From contig JAVIAB010000059.1 of NCBI GenBank assembly GCA_032433765.1, forward strand, positions 56,964,603-57,028,602: DNA of 64,000 nt. Reading direction: 5' to 3'. The translations under genes and the position numbers were made by a program. A model generated the notes under the pieces. The model saw only the letters and a list, made by a program, of their open reading frames with translations, had not been told where the DNA came from and made no database searches. Position 1 is the stretch's first letter. Every line of letters starts with the position of its first letter. Below are positions 55,150 through 64,000 of this stretch, in pieces. Source of the stretch: Megaustenia siamemsis (lineage: Eukaryota; Mollusca; Gastropoda; Stylommatophora; Ariophantidae).

Positions 55150-56300
55150 TGTTTCGGGCAATGTTTGTCTCAAACCTAACCAAAGATAGTCAGCATTACC
55201 TACCCTGGAGATATACAACCAGAGCTCAAAGAAGATATAACAGGGATCAAGAAAACAATTGTGACAGATGAACCCAGAGAGGAAGCTAATTGCAGAAGTG
55301 TATATAGATGAAAACTAACAGCAGGACTCTTGGTCCCATGGTTTGCTACAAATGCCATCAGCGGAGGGCAGGGGGCGTGTAGTCAATACTCAGGAAGAGT
55401 TAACTAAAACCATAGCCACAGGAAAATTAATGAGCAGTGGCATGCTAAAACTGAAGCTATTAAAGACAAACTAACCATCCAACACAAAAATGATATACTA
55501 GAGAAACTAGTGATAACTGTCAGCCAAAATCACTGCCAGCACTGAAAACCCTAGAGAGTAATAAGACAACCTGAGGACAACCTTAGTGTAACAGTGCGAT
55601 AATTTCCAGAGAGTATTGATCCAGAGGTTCCCGTGTGTTACTGGGGCTTCATTATGAGGGAAGTAAAGAATAGTGACACTGTGACCTTCCAGGCATGTCA
55701 TAAGAGGCGACTAAGGAGGTTGATCGATTGCTTGACAAGCTGTCATTGTAAAAAGTGTTGTTATGGAAACAGAGCCATAGATTTTAGAAGCAGTGATCTC
55801 TGCAATATGTGCCATTTTAGCACGCAAGGTTTTTGTTTTTGAGATTGTGGTTCTGCCCTATGTGCCGTCTTCGGCTCGAAAGGACAATAGATTGATCCAG
55901 AGGACACCATCACATTAAACATACTAGGAAATGAGTATGCAGATAAACTAGCCAAAGAAAGAACAGAACTACCACAAGAAGACCACCTGGTGGAAACAAG
56001 ACCACCCAAAATACAGTTAGGGGGATGGATGTTATCAACTTTGAAGGAGAGAGAAAGTTATCATACTCTGCCTCTACACTGGCCACATCAGAATGAGGCA
56101 CAGCATGTACTCCAAACACAAGATAGGTTAAAAGCACACCCCCCCCCCCCCCTCCCCCAATCTGTGCCAGTACACAGTATCATCAGATATAACAGCCAAA
56201 CACATTCTACAAAACTGCCCCAGGTATGTAGACTTGAGGAGGAAAGCATGGCCCATGCCTGCTAGGGTCAAAGCAAAGAAGTTTATATAAATGTGAAGCT
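55150..56300 (+). mobile_element. LINE G, RNase H end, split by SINE1
   Basis: Left part 55150-55614 and right part 55904-56300 are joined in sequence once the SINE1 at 55628-55890 and one target copy are ignored. The right part encodes ILGNEYADKLAKERTELPQE (RNase H C-terminal N-E-x-A-D loop), GGWMLSTLKERESYHTLPLH and HVLQTQDRLKAHPP, followed by a C13-type run. No target duplication of the LINE itself was found. Confidence 0.75.
55628..55890 (+). mobile_element. SINE1 copy, full length, in LINE G
   Basis: A 263-bp copy with exact 13-bp duplications ATTGATCCAGAGG (55615-55627 and 55891-55903). Starts TTCCCGTGTGTTACTGGGGC and ends GGCTCGAAAGGACAATAG. The cleanest definition of SINE1 ends in the window. 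Confidence 0.95.
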
Positions 56301-56542
56301 GCAGTAAAGCTAATTGTAAGGAGAAGTGACCAAAAATATACACAACAAAATAAAAAATAATTTAAAAATATTAATTTCAAACCAGAATATAATTGTATAT
56401 TAATATTATTTTATTATTACTTTTTCAATTATTTTTGTATTTTAAGTGCATATCTGTGTATGTGTTGTATGTTTGTTCATGCTGAAGGCTTAATGTGCTG
56501 AAATATTCTAATTTGTGTTGTCCACTTATTACGTAAAGCTCA

Positions 56543-56817
56543 GTCATCATCATCATCGAGTGCCTTCTCCACAACGAAGGTTGCCTACCATGGATCGCCA
56601 TTCTACTCTGTTTCTTGCTTTGATGGTGCAGGCTGACATAGATTGACTTGTCCATCTTTTGATGTTACTCGTCCATGTTAGTCTTGGTCTGCCTCTGCCA
56701 CCTTGTATTTTTCCTTCCAATATTACTTTTAGTAGGCTGTTGTGTCTTTTAACATGCCCCAAAAATTTCATTTGTCTTGTCTTAATTGTATTTAGCTCAA
56801 TATCATTTTTATTGTTT
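56543..56817 (-). mobile_element. LINE C 3' fragment
   Basis: Minus-strand copy: CATCATCATCATCGAGTGCC tail, then on the minus strand GRGRPRLTWTSNIKRW and MKFLGHVKRHNSLLKVILEG. Duplications AAAGCTCA at 56535-56542 and 56818-56825 are likely target copies, though short. Confidence 0.82.
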
Positions 56818-57044
56818 AAAGCTCAATATTGTTTTTAAAATATTTTTTATTTTATTTTTTAAAATTTCCCCATACCTGCTACCTTGAAAGAAGAACCATA
56901 CGGTGCAACCAAAACCTTGAAACAGACAACAGACTCCATATGTGAATCTGGAATTCCAGTCTGAATACGTCATGATCACAGCACAAGAAGAAGAAGGATC
57001 TTTTTTAATTAATTAATTTCTTTTTAAAGATCTTTGATTGGACA

Positions 57045-57472
57045 ATGTTACATCTTCTCAATATTCCTGTATGGTGCAGAAACATGGACATTAGACAAGA
57101 AAACAGAACAGAAAATTGAAGCCTTTGAAATGTGGATTTATAGAAGAATAGGTAGAATTGGATGGAAAGAAAAGATAACAAATGATGAAGTTTTAAAACA
57201 ACTGAAAATAAAAAGAGAACTACTAAATACAATTAAGACAAGACAAATGAAATTTTTGGGGCGTGTTAAAAGACACAACAGCCTATTAAAAGTAATATTG
57301 GAAGGGAAAATACAAGGTAAAAGAGGCAGAGGCAGACCAAGACTAACATGGATGAGTAACATCAAAAGATGGACAAGTCAATCTATGACAGCCTGCACCA
57401 TCAAAGCAAGAAACAGTAGAATGGTGATCCATGGTAGCCAACCTTCGTTGCGGAGAAGGCACTCGATGATGA
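57045..57472 (+). mobile_element. LINE C 3' fragment, intact frame
   Basis: A 428-bp insertion with exact 10-bp duplications TGATTGGACA (57035-57044 and 57473-57482). The frame is open: CYIFSIFLYGAETWTLDKKT, FEMWIYRRIGRIGWKEKITN, FLGRVKRHNSLLKVILEGK and GKRGRGRPRLTWMSNIKRW. The tail is GATGATGA. It lies 90 bp before VPS52 exon 5. Confidence 0.93.
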
Positions 57473-57569
57473 TGATTGGACAGCTAAAAATGTTGTTTCT
57501 TTTCCCAAAATGTCTGAATTGCTAATCATAAAATTTATTTGCATACTTTTTCCTTGACAACCTCTTCAG

Positions 57570-57637
57570 ACATCAAGGAGAGTCAGAACATCGCTAGTCT
57601 TCATAAACAGATAGCAGCATTTGACACAATATTACAG
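57570..57637 (+). CDS. VPS52: VPS52 exon 5
   Basis: Acceptor CAACCTCTTCAG. With the T from exon 4 it reads YIKESQNIASLHKQIAAFDT then ILQ and ends in phase 0 at CAG|GTATGT. The E-S-x-N-I-A-S-L-H-x-Q-I block is a VPS52 signature in the first long helix that forms the GARP/EARP core bundle. Confidence 0.95.
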
Positions 57638-57824
57638 GTATGTTTCATGTTCTAACAGTAAGTTAAACTATGGCTGAATCAGAACTACCTGCTTACGTAT
57701 TAACTGAAACATTATCATAGCACTCAGGCAGACTTATAGGTGATGTTTCTCTCAACAGATAATGCTAGATGTTCATGATGATAGCAGCTTACTGGTTATC
57801 TATTTTTTGTCCTTTCAAATCAGA

Positions 57825-57882
57825 GACAGCTTACAACAAATCAGAGACAGCTTACAGCACACCAGAGACAGCTTACAGGGCA
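57825..57882. repeat. 21-bp triplication
   Basis: Three copies of CAGAGACAGCTTACA-containing 21-bp units. Confidence 0.85.
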
Positions 57883-58199
57883 TTCAAGACTCTTCACCTC
57901 ATAGGATCTTTGCTGTTAAATGTTTGACTATCCACAAAACCTTTAGTGTGTTTCACTGTACATCCTTTTTTGAGCCACCTTTTAATTTCGGCAAGGGAGC
58001 AGATACCTGCTGTCATTGCTTGTCACATTAGTGTTCTTCTTAGCATTCCTCTTGGTTTCCTGTTTAAGTTTGCTTCATATTTCCCTTGTTATCTCTTCTC
58101 ATTATGTGGGCAACATAAAACATAAGCCCACTGTCTTCTTTTGATTATAGATGATAATGTTGGCTGCATTGTTATTTCTCTTCTGTGCTTGTCATGAGT

Positions 58200-58500
58200 T
58201 CACTCCCTGGTATCCCTGGTTGCAGCCTTTTTTGGCCTACTCCTGCCAGTGGTTCTTTAACATGCGTAAAAAGCTCATGGGACCTCTGAATTTTTTGTCA
58301 TTTTCTAAGAGAATTCGAATCCCATTACTCAGAGATTTTTTGTCATTTTCTAAGAGAATTCAAATCCCACTACTCAGAGACCGGGAGAGGGTTAAGCCTC
58401 GTAGAAACCACTGATTCATAATCCACTGCCTGCGATTGGGATCAAATCCAGGATCTCCTTCCCATAAGCCGATGTCTTACCTCTAGACATCCCAGCCTTT
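58200..58500 (-). mobile_element. SINE5, inverted, with a 43-bp internal duplication
   Basis: On the minus strand the head reads GATGTCTAGAGGTAAGACAT and GGAGATCCTGGATTTGATCC (A- and B-box-like) and the body ends with the CATGGGA and CTTTAACATGCG-type motifs. TTTTTTGTCATTTTCTAAGA occurs twice (58292 and 58338). Confidence 0.6.
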
Positions 58501-58669
58501 TTGACTTAATGAGTTAGTATGGCAGTCTTGCCAGGCTGTAAAATTCTTACCAAAAATGCCCTTGATGGCTGTCAGTACTTTAAGAGCTGGTACCTCATGA
58601 GTGACCAGAGCATTATCTTCACATTTATGAGGCTATGTTCATTAGTGATGTAGCCATCACACCTGACTG

Positions 58670-59560
58670 CATTTTCATAAATTATTTCTTTTTCTTCAGT
58701 GTTCCCCTGTTGGCTAATCATTTTCATAAATTATTACTTTTTCTTCGGTATTCGCCTGTTGGCTAATCATTTTCATAAATTATTTCTTTTTCTTCAGTGT
58801 TCCCCTGTTGGCTAATCATTTTCATAAATTATTTCTTTTTCTTCAGTGTTCCCCTGTTGGCTAATCATTTTCATAAATTATTTCTTTTTCTTCAGTGTTC
58901 CCCTGTTGGCTGATCATTTTCATAAATTATTTTTTTTTCTTCAGTGTTCGCCTGTTGGCTAATCATTTTCATAAATTATTTCTTTTTCTTCAGTGTTCGC
59001 CTGTTGGCTAATCATTTTCATAAATTATTACTTTTTCTTCGGTATTCGCCTGTTGGCTAATCATTTTCATAAATTATTTCTTTTTCTTCGGTGTTCGCCT
59101 GTTGGCTAATCATTTTCATAAATTATTTCTTTTTCTTCAGTGTTCCCCTGTTGACTAATCATTTTCATAAATTATTTCCTTTTCTTCGGTGTTCCCCTGT
59201 TGGCTAATCATTTTCATAAATTATTTCTTTTTCTTTAGTGTTCCTCTGTTGGCTAATCATTTTCATAAATTATTTTTTTTCTTCAGTGTTCACCTGTTGG
59301 CTAATCATTTTCATAAATTATTTCTTTTTCTTCAGTGTTCGCCTGTTGGCTAATCATTTTAATAAATTATTTCTTTTTCTTCAGTGTTCCCCTGTTGGCT
59401 AATCATTTTCATAAATTATTTCTTTTTCTTCGGTGTTCCCTGTTGGCTAATCATTTTCATAAATTATTTCTTTTTCTTCGGTGTCCCCTGTTGGCTAATC
59501 ATTTTCATAAATTATTTTTTTTTCTTCGGTGTTCACCTGTTGGCTAATCATTTTCATTGT
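58670..59560. repeat. 49-bp minisatellite in VPS52 intron 5
   Basis: About 18 units of TTTTCATAAATTATTTCTTT plus TTCTTCAGTGTTCCCCTGTT plus GGCTAATCA, period 49. Point variants (CGCCTG or CCCCTG, TCAG or TCGG) are scattered along the array. Each unit contains a pyrimidine tract and TTCTTCAG, which look like splice acceptors in the direction of VPS52. Confidence 0.95.
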
Positions 59561-59879
59561 TCACTTTTAAAAGGACATTAAATGGGTGGATTGGTGTGTT
59601 GGAGTTTTCAACAAATGTGATGTTTGTGTCTTTCTGACCCAGTCACCTTAGCATAGCATTTTAGTTGCCAGATTGCCTTCCCTCTTTGATCTCTCCTTGT
59701 TTGGCCAGGCTTGTTAGTCTCTTTCCAGGACTACCATGAAGAGGCGTAGCATTTTCCATGATCACTGGCCATTTTCAGCCACTTTTTATAAATTAAATTC
59801 CATGAAGAAGTGTATGAGTGAGCATTAAGATGATATGTGTATGTGCATTACATGTTTAATTTTCTTTCTTTTTTTTCAG

Positions 59880-59993
59880 CGAATGGAACAGATGTTAAAT
59901 GGTTTTCAAGGAGATCTTAGCAGCATCAGCAATGAAATCCAATCTCTTCAGGACCAGTCTATTGCTATGAACATCAAGCTCAAGAACAGACAG
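59880..59993 (+). CDS. VPS52: VPS52 exon 6
   Basis: Acceptor CTTTTTTTTCAG opens RMEQMLNGFQGDLSSISNEI then QSLQDQSIAMNIKLKNRQ and ends in phase 0 at CAG|GTCAAA. This is the best conserved VPS52 segment (RMEQML-F-DLSSIS-EI--LQ-QS-AMN--L-NRQ), part of the coiled coil that binds the other GARP/EARP subunits. The donor GTCAAA is non-optimal, but exon 7 continues the family sequence at once. Confidence 0.97.
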
Positions 59994-60439
59994 GTCAAAA
60001 GAAAAACCTTCATCATTTTTTCATCATTATTCTGTGCTTGCTTTTTATCAAATTGATCATCAATATTCCAAAACCTCTCCATGTTAGAGAGTAGAATTAG
60101 CCCTCAGAATGTTCTAGAATAATGACTAAAACATGTTATATTTTCATTAATTTTAGCATGATGGTTCATAAATGACTACATGATCCTGCCATGGGCTCAT
60201 GTAGGATTATTCTAGTTAAGTAAATTATTGTTTGATTGTCCTGAATAAAGAAGATATTGACAAGGAAAATTAGAAACTGGCTCTTTTGTCTTTGAGTGCT
60301 TGATTTTATTAAGAACAACACGTCAAAAGTATTGGCCGTGATTTATGGTAATATGTTAGTGCACATATAACATTTTTTCATGACAGCCAGCACATTTATG
60401 AGTGATTTAATCCTAGATTACGACTATCAATTTTAAATC

Positions 60440-62275
60440 ACATTTTACTTCTTCTTTCCTTCTTCATCTGCCTTTCAGCGTCAAGGGAAGGTATAATTTG
60501 CATTCTTTTGCTCTTCTGTTTGTTTCTGCTGTTATGTTTCCTAGTTTTTTTTAATATTCCGTCAATCCATCTTTTTTGTGTTCGGCCCTTGGGTTTGGTA
60601 TTTTAGCAACATTTATTGAAGGAACGTTGTGTAGTGTTTTGATCTTTCTGCCTTATCACGTGGCCAAACCGGCCAACCCATCACGTGGCCAAACCACGTA
60701 TATATATTTATTATTCTATGGCAGGGGTTATTCCTAGCTTTTTTCTCAGTTCTTCATTTTTGATCTTATCTCTCAGGCTGTCTCCTGTCATCCATCTAAT
60801 GCATTTAATCTCAGTTGTGGTTAATTTTCTTATTGTTCTTGCATCTAGGGCCCAGATAGACAACATCGGTAAACAACGTTGGATTGAAGATTGTATTGTA
60901 GAGTGCCCTTTTAAAGTTATTCCTTTATTGGACAATAGTGGTTGATAGCTGTCCCATGATTTGGCAAACTTTTTTGCATCTTGAGTCTATTTCTGCTATT
61001 TGTGAATTATCATTTGTCACTTGACTTCCTAGATATTTAAATTCCTCTACTTGTTTTAGTCGTCTGTTGTCTATAGTTATGTTGATGTTCTGTTTCTCTT
61101 TTGCAATATTCATGACTTCTATTTTGTTGAAGTCGATTTTCATGTTGTATGTTGTGCCTATGTGCACACCACAAACAACTTATACAATGCCTAAATGCCA
61201 ATACATCTAGATGACATGGACATACGACTAATATGTAATCTATACTGGGAGCAAACAGCAATAATAAAATATAACAAAGAGAACTCTACACCCATTGATA
61301 TAAAAAGAGGAGTAAGACAGGGATGCATCCTATCACAAAGTTTGTTCAATCTATACACTGAGCAAATCTTTAAAAACATAGAGATGCCAGGCCTACAAAT
61401 TAATGGAAAGATAATCAATAACCTAAGATATGCTGACGATACTGTACTGCTAGCAGAAAATCCTAAAGATCTACAACAATTACTTAATGAAATAAACATG
61501 ACAAGCAAAATATGGACTAGATATGAATATCAAAAAGACTAAAACTATGATCATAAACAAAGAAGATACTCAAAACCCACAAGTGGATATCAAAATAGAA
61601 GGAATAGATCTGGAGACAGTTCAGAACTACAACTACCTTGGACATACTATAACCAGTGATGGAAAATGTACATTTGAAATAAACAAAAGTATAGGAATGG
61701 CAAAAAGTAATTTTTTAATGTCATGAAGAACATACTAACATCAAAACAAATAACACCAGGGCTAAAACTAAGAATAGCAAAATGTTAAATCTTCTCAATA
61801 TTCCTATATGGTGCAGAAACATGGACATTGGACAAGAAAACAGAACAGAGAATTGAAGCCTTTGAAATGTGGAGATATATAAAAATAGGTAGAATTGGAT
61901 GGAAGGAAAAGAAAACAAACGATGAAGTCTTAAAATAACTAAAAATTAAAAGAGAACTGCTAAGCACAATTCAAACAAGACAAATGTGATTTTTGGGCCA
62001 TGTTAAAAGACACAACAGTCTACTAAAAGTAATCCTGGAGGGGAAAGTACAAGGTAAAAGAGGCAGGGGCAGACCAAGACTAACATGGATGAGTAACATC
62101 AAAAGATGGACAAATCAGCCTATGACAACCTGCACCATCAAAGCAAGAGAGAGCAGAATGGCGCTCCATGGTAGCCAACCTTCATTGCGGAGAAGGCACT
62201 TGATGATGATGATGATGTTGTGCCTGTGCTGTTGAGTCTATTTAAGTGTTCTTGTAGGTCTTCTATTTTTACATT
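60440..62275 (-). mobile_element. LINE E, interrupted by LINE C
   Basis: Minus-strand frames 61167-60925 (MKIDFNKIEVMNIAKEKQNI, EEFKYLGSQVTNDNSQIAEI) and 60935-60711 (LPMLSIWALDARTIRKLTTT, LRDKIKNEELRKKLGI). The upstream part continues right of the LINE C insertion at 62226 (GTGCTGTTGAGTCTATTTAA). The 3' end is a TTCTTC-rich tail near 60450. Older than its LINE C insert. Confidence 0.8.
61160..62214 (+). mobile_element. LINE C, longest copy, nested in LINE E
   Basis: Insertion with exact 11-bp duplications ATGTTGTGCCT (61149-61159 and 62215-62225). Frame 61195-61542 encodes DIKRGVRQGCILSQSLFNLY and NNLRYADDTVLLAENPKDLQ (RT catalytic pair). It breaks one base later than the 19.3 kb copy (an A is missing in the GCAAAAAATATGG run) and continues INKEDTQNPQVDIKIEGIDL, NYNYLGHTITSDGKC. 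Stops follow, for example TAA in the CYIF region near 61787. The tail is GATGATGATGATGATG. Lies in VPS52 intron 6. Confidence 0.93.
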
Positions 62276-62523
62276 ATTACCTACATTTTACTATTTTAAC
62301 AAAATGTACAACTTTACAGCTAAAAAAAGATCCTTTGTAATTTGGAAAAATAATATAATTTTTTAATAGAAATCATTGCATTAATCTTTGTAGAACAGTG
62401 TGAACATGATATTAATTATTTATAAGCACTAGCGCCACAATCCAGACCTGCGATGGCATGCCTTTGTCTCTGTGTAATGTGTCAGCACGAAAGGAGTTCA
62501 TTTTTCTTTCATCAGATAATAAA

Positions 62524-62790
62524 CATCCCGTGCGTTACCGGGGCCTCATTATGAGGGAGTAAAGAATAGTGACACTGTGACCTTCCAGGCATGTCGTATG
62601 AGGCGACTAAGGAGGTTGATCGATGGCTTGACAAGCTGTCATTGTAAAAAGTATTGTTATGGAAACAGAGCCATAGATTTTGGAAGCAGTGATCTCTGCA
62701 ATATGTGCCATTTTGGCACGCAAGGTTTCTGTTTTTAAGATTGTGGTTCTGCCCTATGTGCCGTCTTCGGCTCGAAAGGACGTTAGATAG
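62524..62790 (+). mobile_element. SINE1 copy, full length, in VPS52 intron 6
   Basis: A 267-bp copy starting CATCCCGTGCGTTACCGGGG and ending CTCGAAAGGACGTTAGATAG. Exact 10-bp duplications AGATAATAAA at 62514-62523 and 62791-62800. It sits about 90 bp upstream of exon 7. Confidence 0.92.
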
Positions 62791-62881
62791 AGATAATAAA
62801 GGGTAGGTTTATTAAATTATTTAGTAAATATTTCCACTTGAATATAAAAGTTGTTTATCTGAATGCTTTTTTTTTCCTCAG

Positions 62882-62943
62882 GCAATTAGAGGCGAGCTTA
62901 GTCAGTATGTCGATGAGATGGTTATACCTGAGTCAATGATCAC
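62882..62943 (+). CDS. VPS52: VPS52 exon 7 (last in the window)
   Basis: Acceptor TTTTTCCTCAG opens AIRGELSQYVDEMVIPESMI and ends in phase 2 at ATCAC|GTAAGT. It continues exon 6 (NRQ-A-x-RG-L---VD-MV-P--MI-T) exactly as in the family. The remaining two thirds of VPS52, including its large C-terminal domain, lie right of the window. Confidence 0.95.
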
Positions 62944-63039
62944 GTAAGTGTATGGTCTTTTATCAAATCTGCTGGGCCTTAGATCTATTTGTAGACAAGG
63001 AAAACTGGTTTTTTGATCATTTCAATGGTTTTTGGTTCT

Positions 63040-64000
63040 CTTTGTGTACAGGACAGACAAGTTTGCTAGATCTTAGTAAGTCTGTTGGTTTTCTTTGTGT
63101 TCACAACACAAGTTTACTAGATCTTAGTAAATCTTTTGGTTCTCTTTGTGTTCATGACACAAGTTTGCTAGATCTTAGTAAGTCTGTTGGTTTTCTTTGT
63201 GTTCACAACACAAGTTTACTAGATCTTAGTAAATCTTTTGGTTCTCTTTGTGTTCATGACACAAGTTTACTAGATCTTAGTAAATCTTTTGGTTCTCTTT
63301 GTGTTCATGACACAAGTTTACTAGATCTTAGTAAATCTTTTGGTTCTCTTTGTGTTCATGACACAAGTTTACTAGATCTTAGTAAATCTTTTGGTTCTCT
63401 TTGTGTTCATGACACAAGTTTACTAGATCTTAGTAAATCTTTTGGTTTTCTTTGTGTTCACGACACAAGTTTACTAGATCTTAGTAAATCTTTTGGTTCT
63501 CTTTGTGTTCATGACACAAGTTTACTAGATCTTAGTAAATCTTTTGGTTCTCTTTGTGTTCACGACACAAGTTTACTAGATCTTAGTAAATCTTTTGGTT
63601 CTCTTTGTGTTCATGACACAAGTTTACTAGATCTTAGTAAATCTTTTGGTTCTCTTTGTGTTCACGACACAAGTTTACTAGATCTTAGTAAATCTTTTGG
63701 TTCTCTTTGTGTTCACGACACAAGTTTACTAGATCTTAGTAAATCTTTTGGTTCTCTTTGTGTTCATGACACAAGTTTACTAGATCTTAGTAAATCTTTT
63801 GGCTTTCTTTGTGTTCACGACACAAGTTTACTAGATCTTAGTAAATCTTTTGGTTCTCTTTGTGTTCATGACACAAGTTTACTAGATCTTAGTAAATCTT
63901 TTGGTTCTCTTTGTGTTCATGACACAAGTTTACTAGATCTTAGTAAATCTTTTGGTTCTCTTTGTGTTCACGACACAAGTTTACTAGATCTTAGTAAATC
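63040..64000. repeat. 51-bp minisatellite in VPS52 intron 7, runs off the window
   Basis: About 19 units of TTTGTGTTCATGACACAAGT, TTACTAGATCTTAGTAAATC and TTTTGGTTCTC (51 bp). Units differ mainly at ATGAC/ACGAC and GGTTCTC/GGTTTTC, with more divergent first units at 63050-63240. The nearly identical body shows recent expansion. TTACTAGATCTTAGTAA is a near-perfect palindrome in each unit. The array starts about 100 bp after the exon 7 donor. Confidence 0.97.

Noticed and set aside
58670..59560. CRISPR array
   Set aside because: Units are contiguous tandem repeats without unique spacers, in an animal genome; the same holds for 63040-64000 and 21581-22555.

Overview
This is a piece of an animal nuclear genome, AT-rich and almost entirely intronic or intergenic. 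It has spliced exons with GT/AG boundaries, several LINE families, tRNA-derived SINEs, a Penelope-like element, an IS630/Tc1/mariner-type DNA transposon, and many mini- and microsatellites. No operons, ribosome binding sites or prokaryotic genes are visible. The mix of craniofacial-development-protein-2-type LINEs, RNase H LINEs and PLEs suggests an invertebrate, perhaps a mollusc. The phylum is inference.

Two host loci are supported. (1) At 44.3-64 kb the 5' half of VPS52, a subunit of the GARP/EARP endosome-to-Golgi tethering complexes, lies on the + strand. It has a putative start exon (44332-44367) and six well-supported exons at 49812-49887, 51012-51064, 52246-52321, 57570-57637, 59880-59993 and 62882-62943. 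All junction phases agree, and the gene runs off the right edge. (2) At 7.5-12.6 kb there are two phase-compatible 3' exons of an unrecognised + strand gene (7498-7588 and 12353-12633, stop at 12631-12633). An intronless, disabled CDK11 (PITSLRE kinase) retrocopy lies at 40640-41211 on the minus strand.

The rest is a repeat mosaic. 0-2.7 kb is a 24/27-bp minisatellite. 2.8-12.6 kb holds LINE pieces, SINEs and a 102-bp tRNA-like tandem array inside and upstream of the unknown gene. 12.7-13.5 kb is a 32-bp minisatellite. 13.5-31 kb is mostly unique-looking DNA with scattered LINE/SINE insertions, an 85-93-bp satellite (21.6-22.6 kb) and a DNA transposon (23661-25773) with imperfect terminal inverted repeats, TA target duplication and one frameshift. 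31-44.3 kb is a dense graveyard of nested LINEs. The VPS52 introns hold further LINE/SINE insertions, a Penelope-like fragment, a 414-bp inverted repeat, and 33-, 49- and 51-bp minisatellites.

For reference I name the LINE families A (GAA-rich tail), B and B' (GATGAT tail), C (GATGAT tail), D (C-terminal zinc-finger-like end), E, F (GATA tail), G, H and J (RNase H-bearing), and the SINEs 1-5. These names are local to this report. Many insertions are flanked by exact 9-13 bp target-site duplications (TSDs), which fix their borders. SINE1 and LINE F share their last ~46 bp, pointing to LINE F as the enzyme source that mobilised SINE1.
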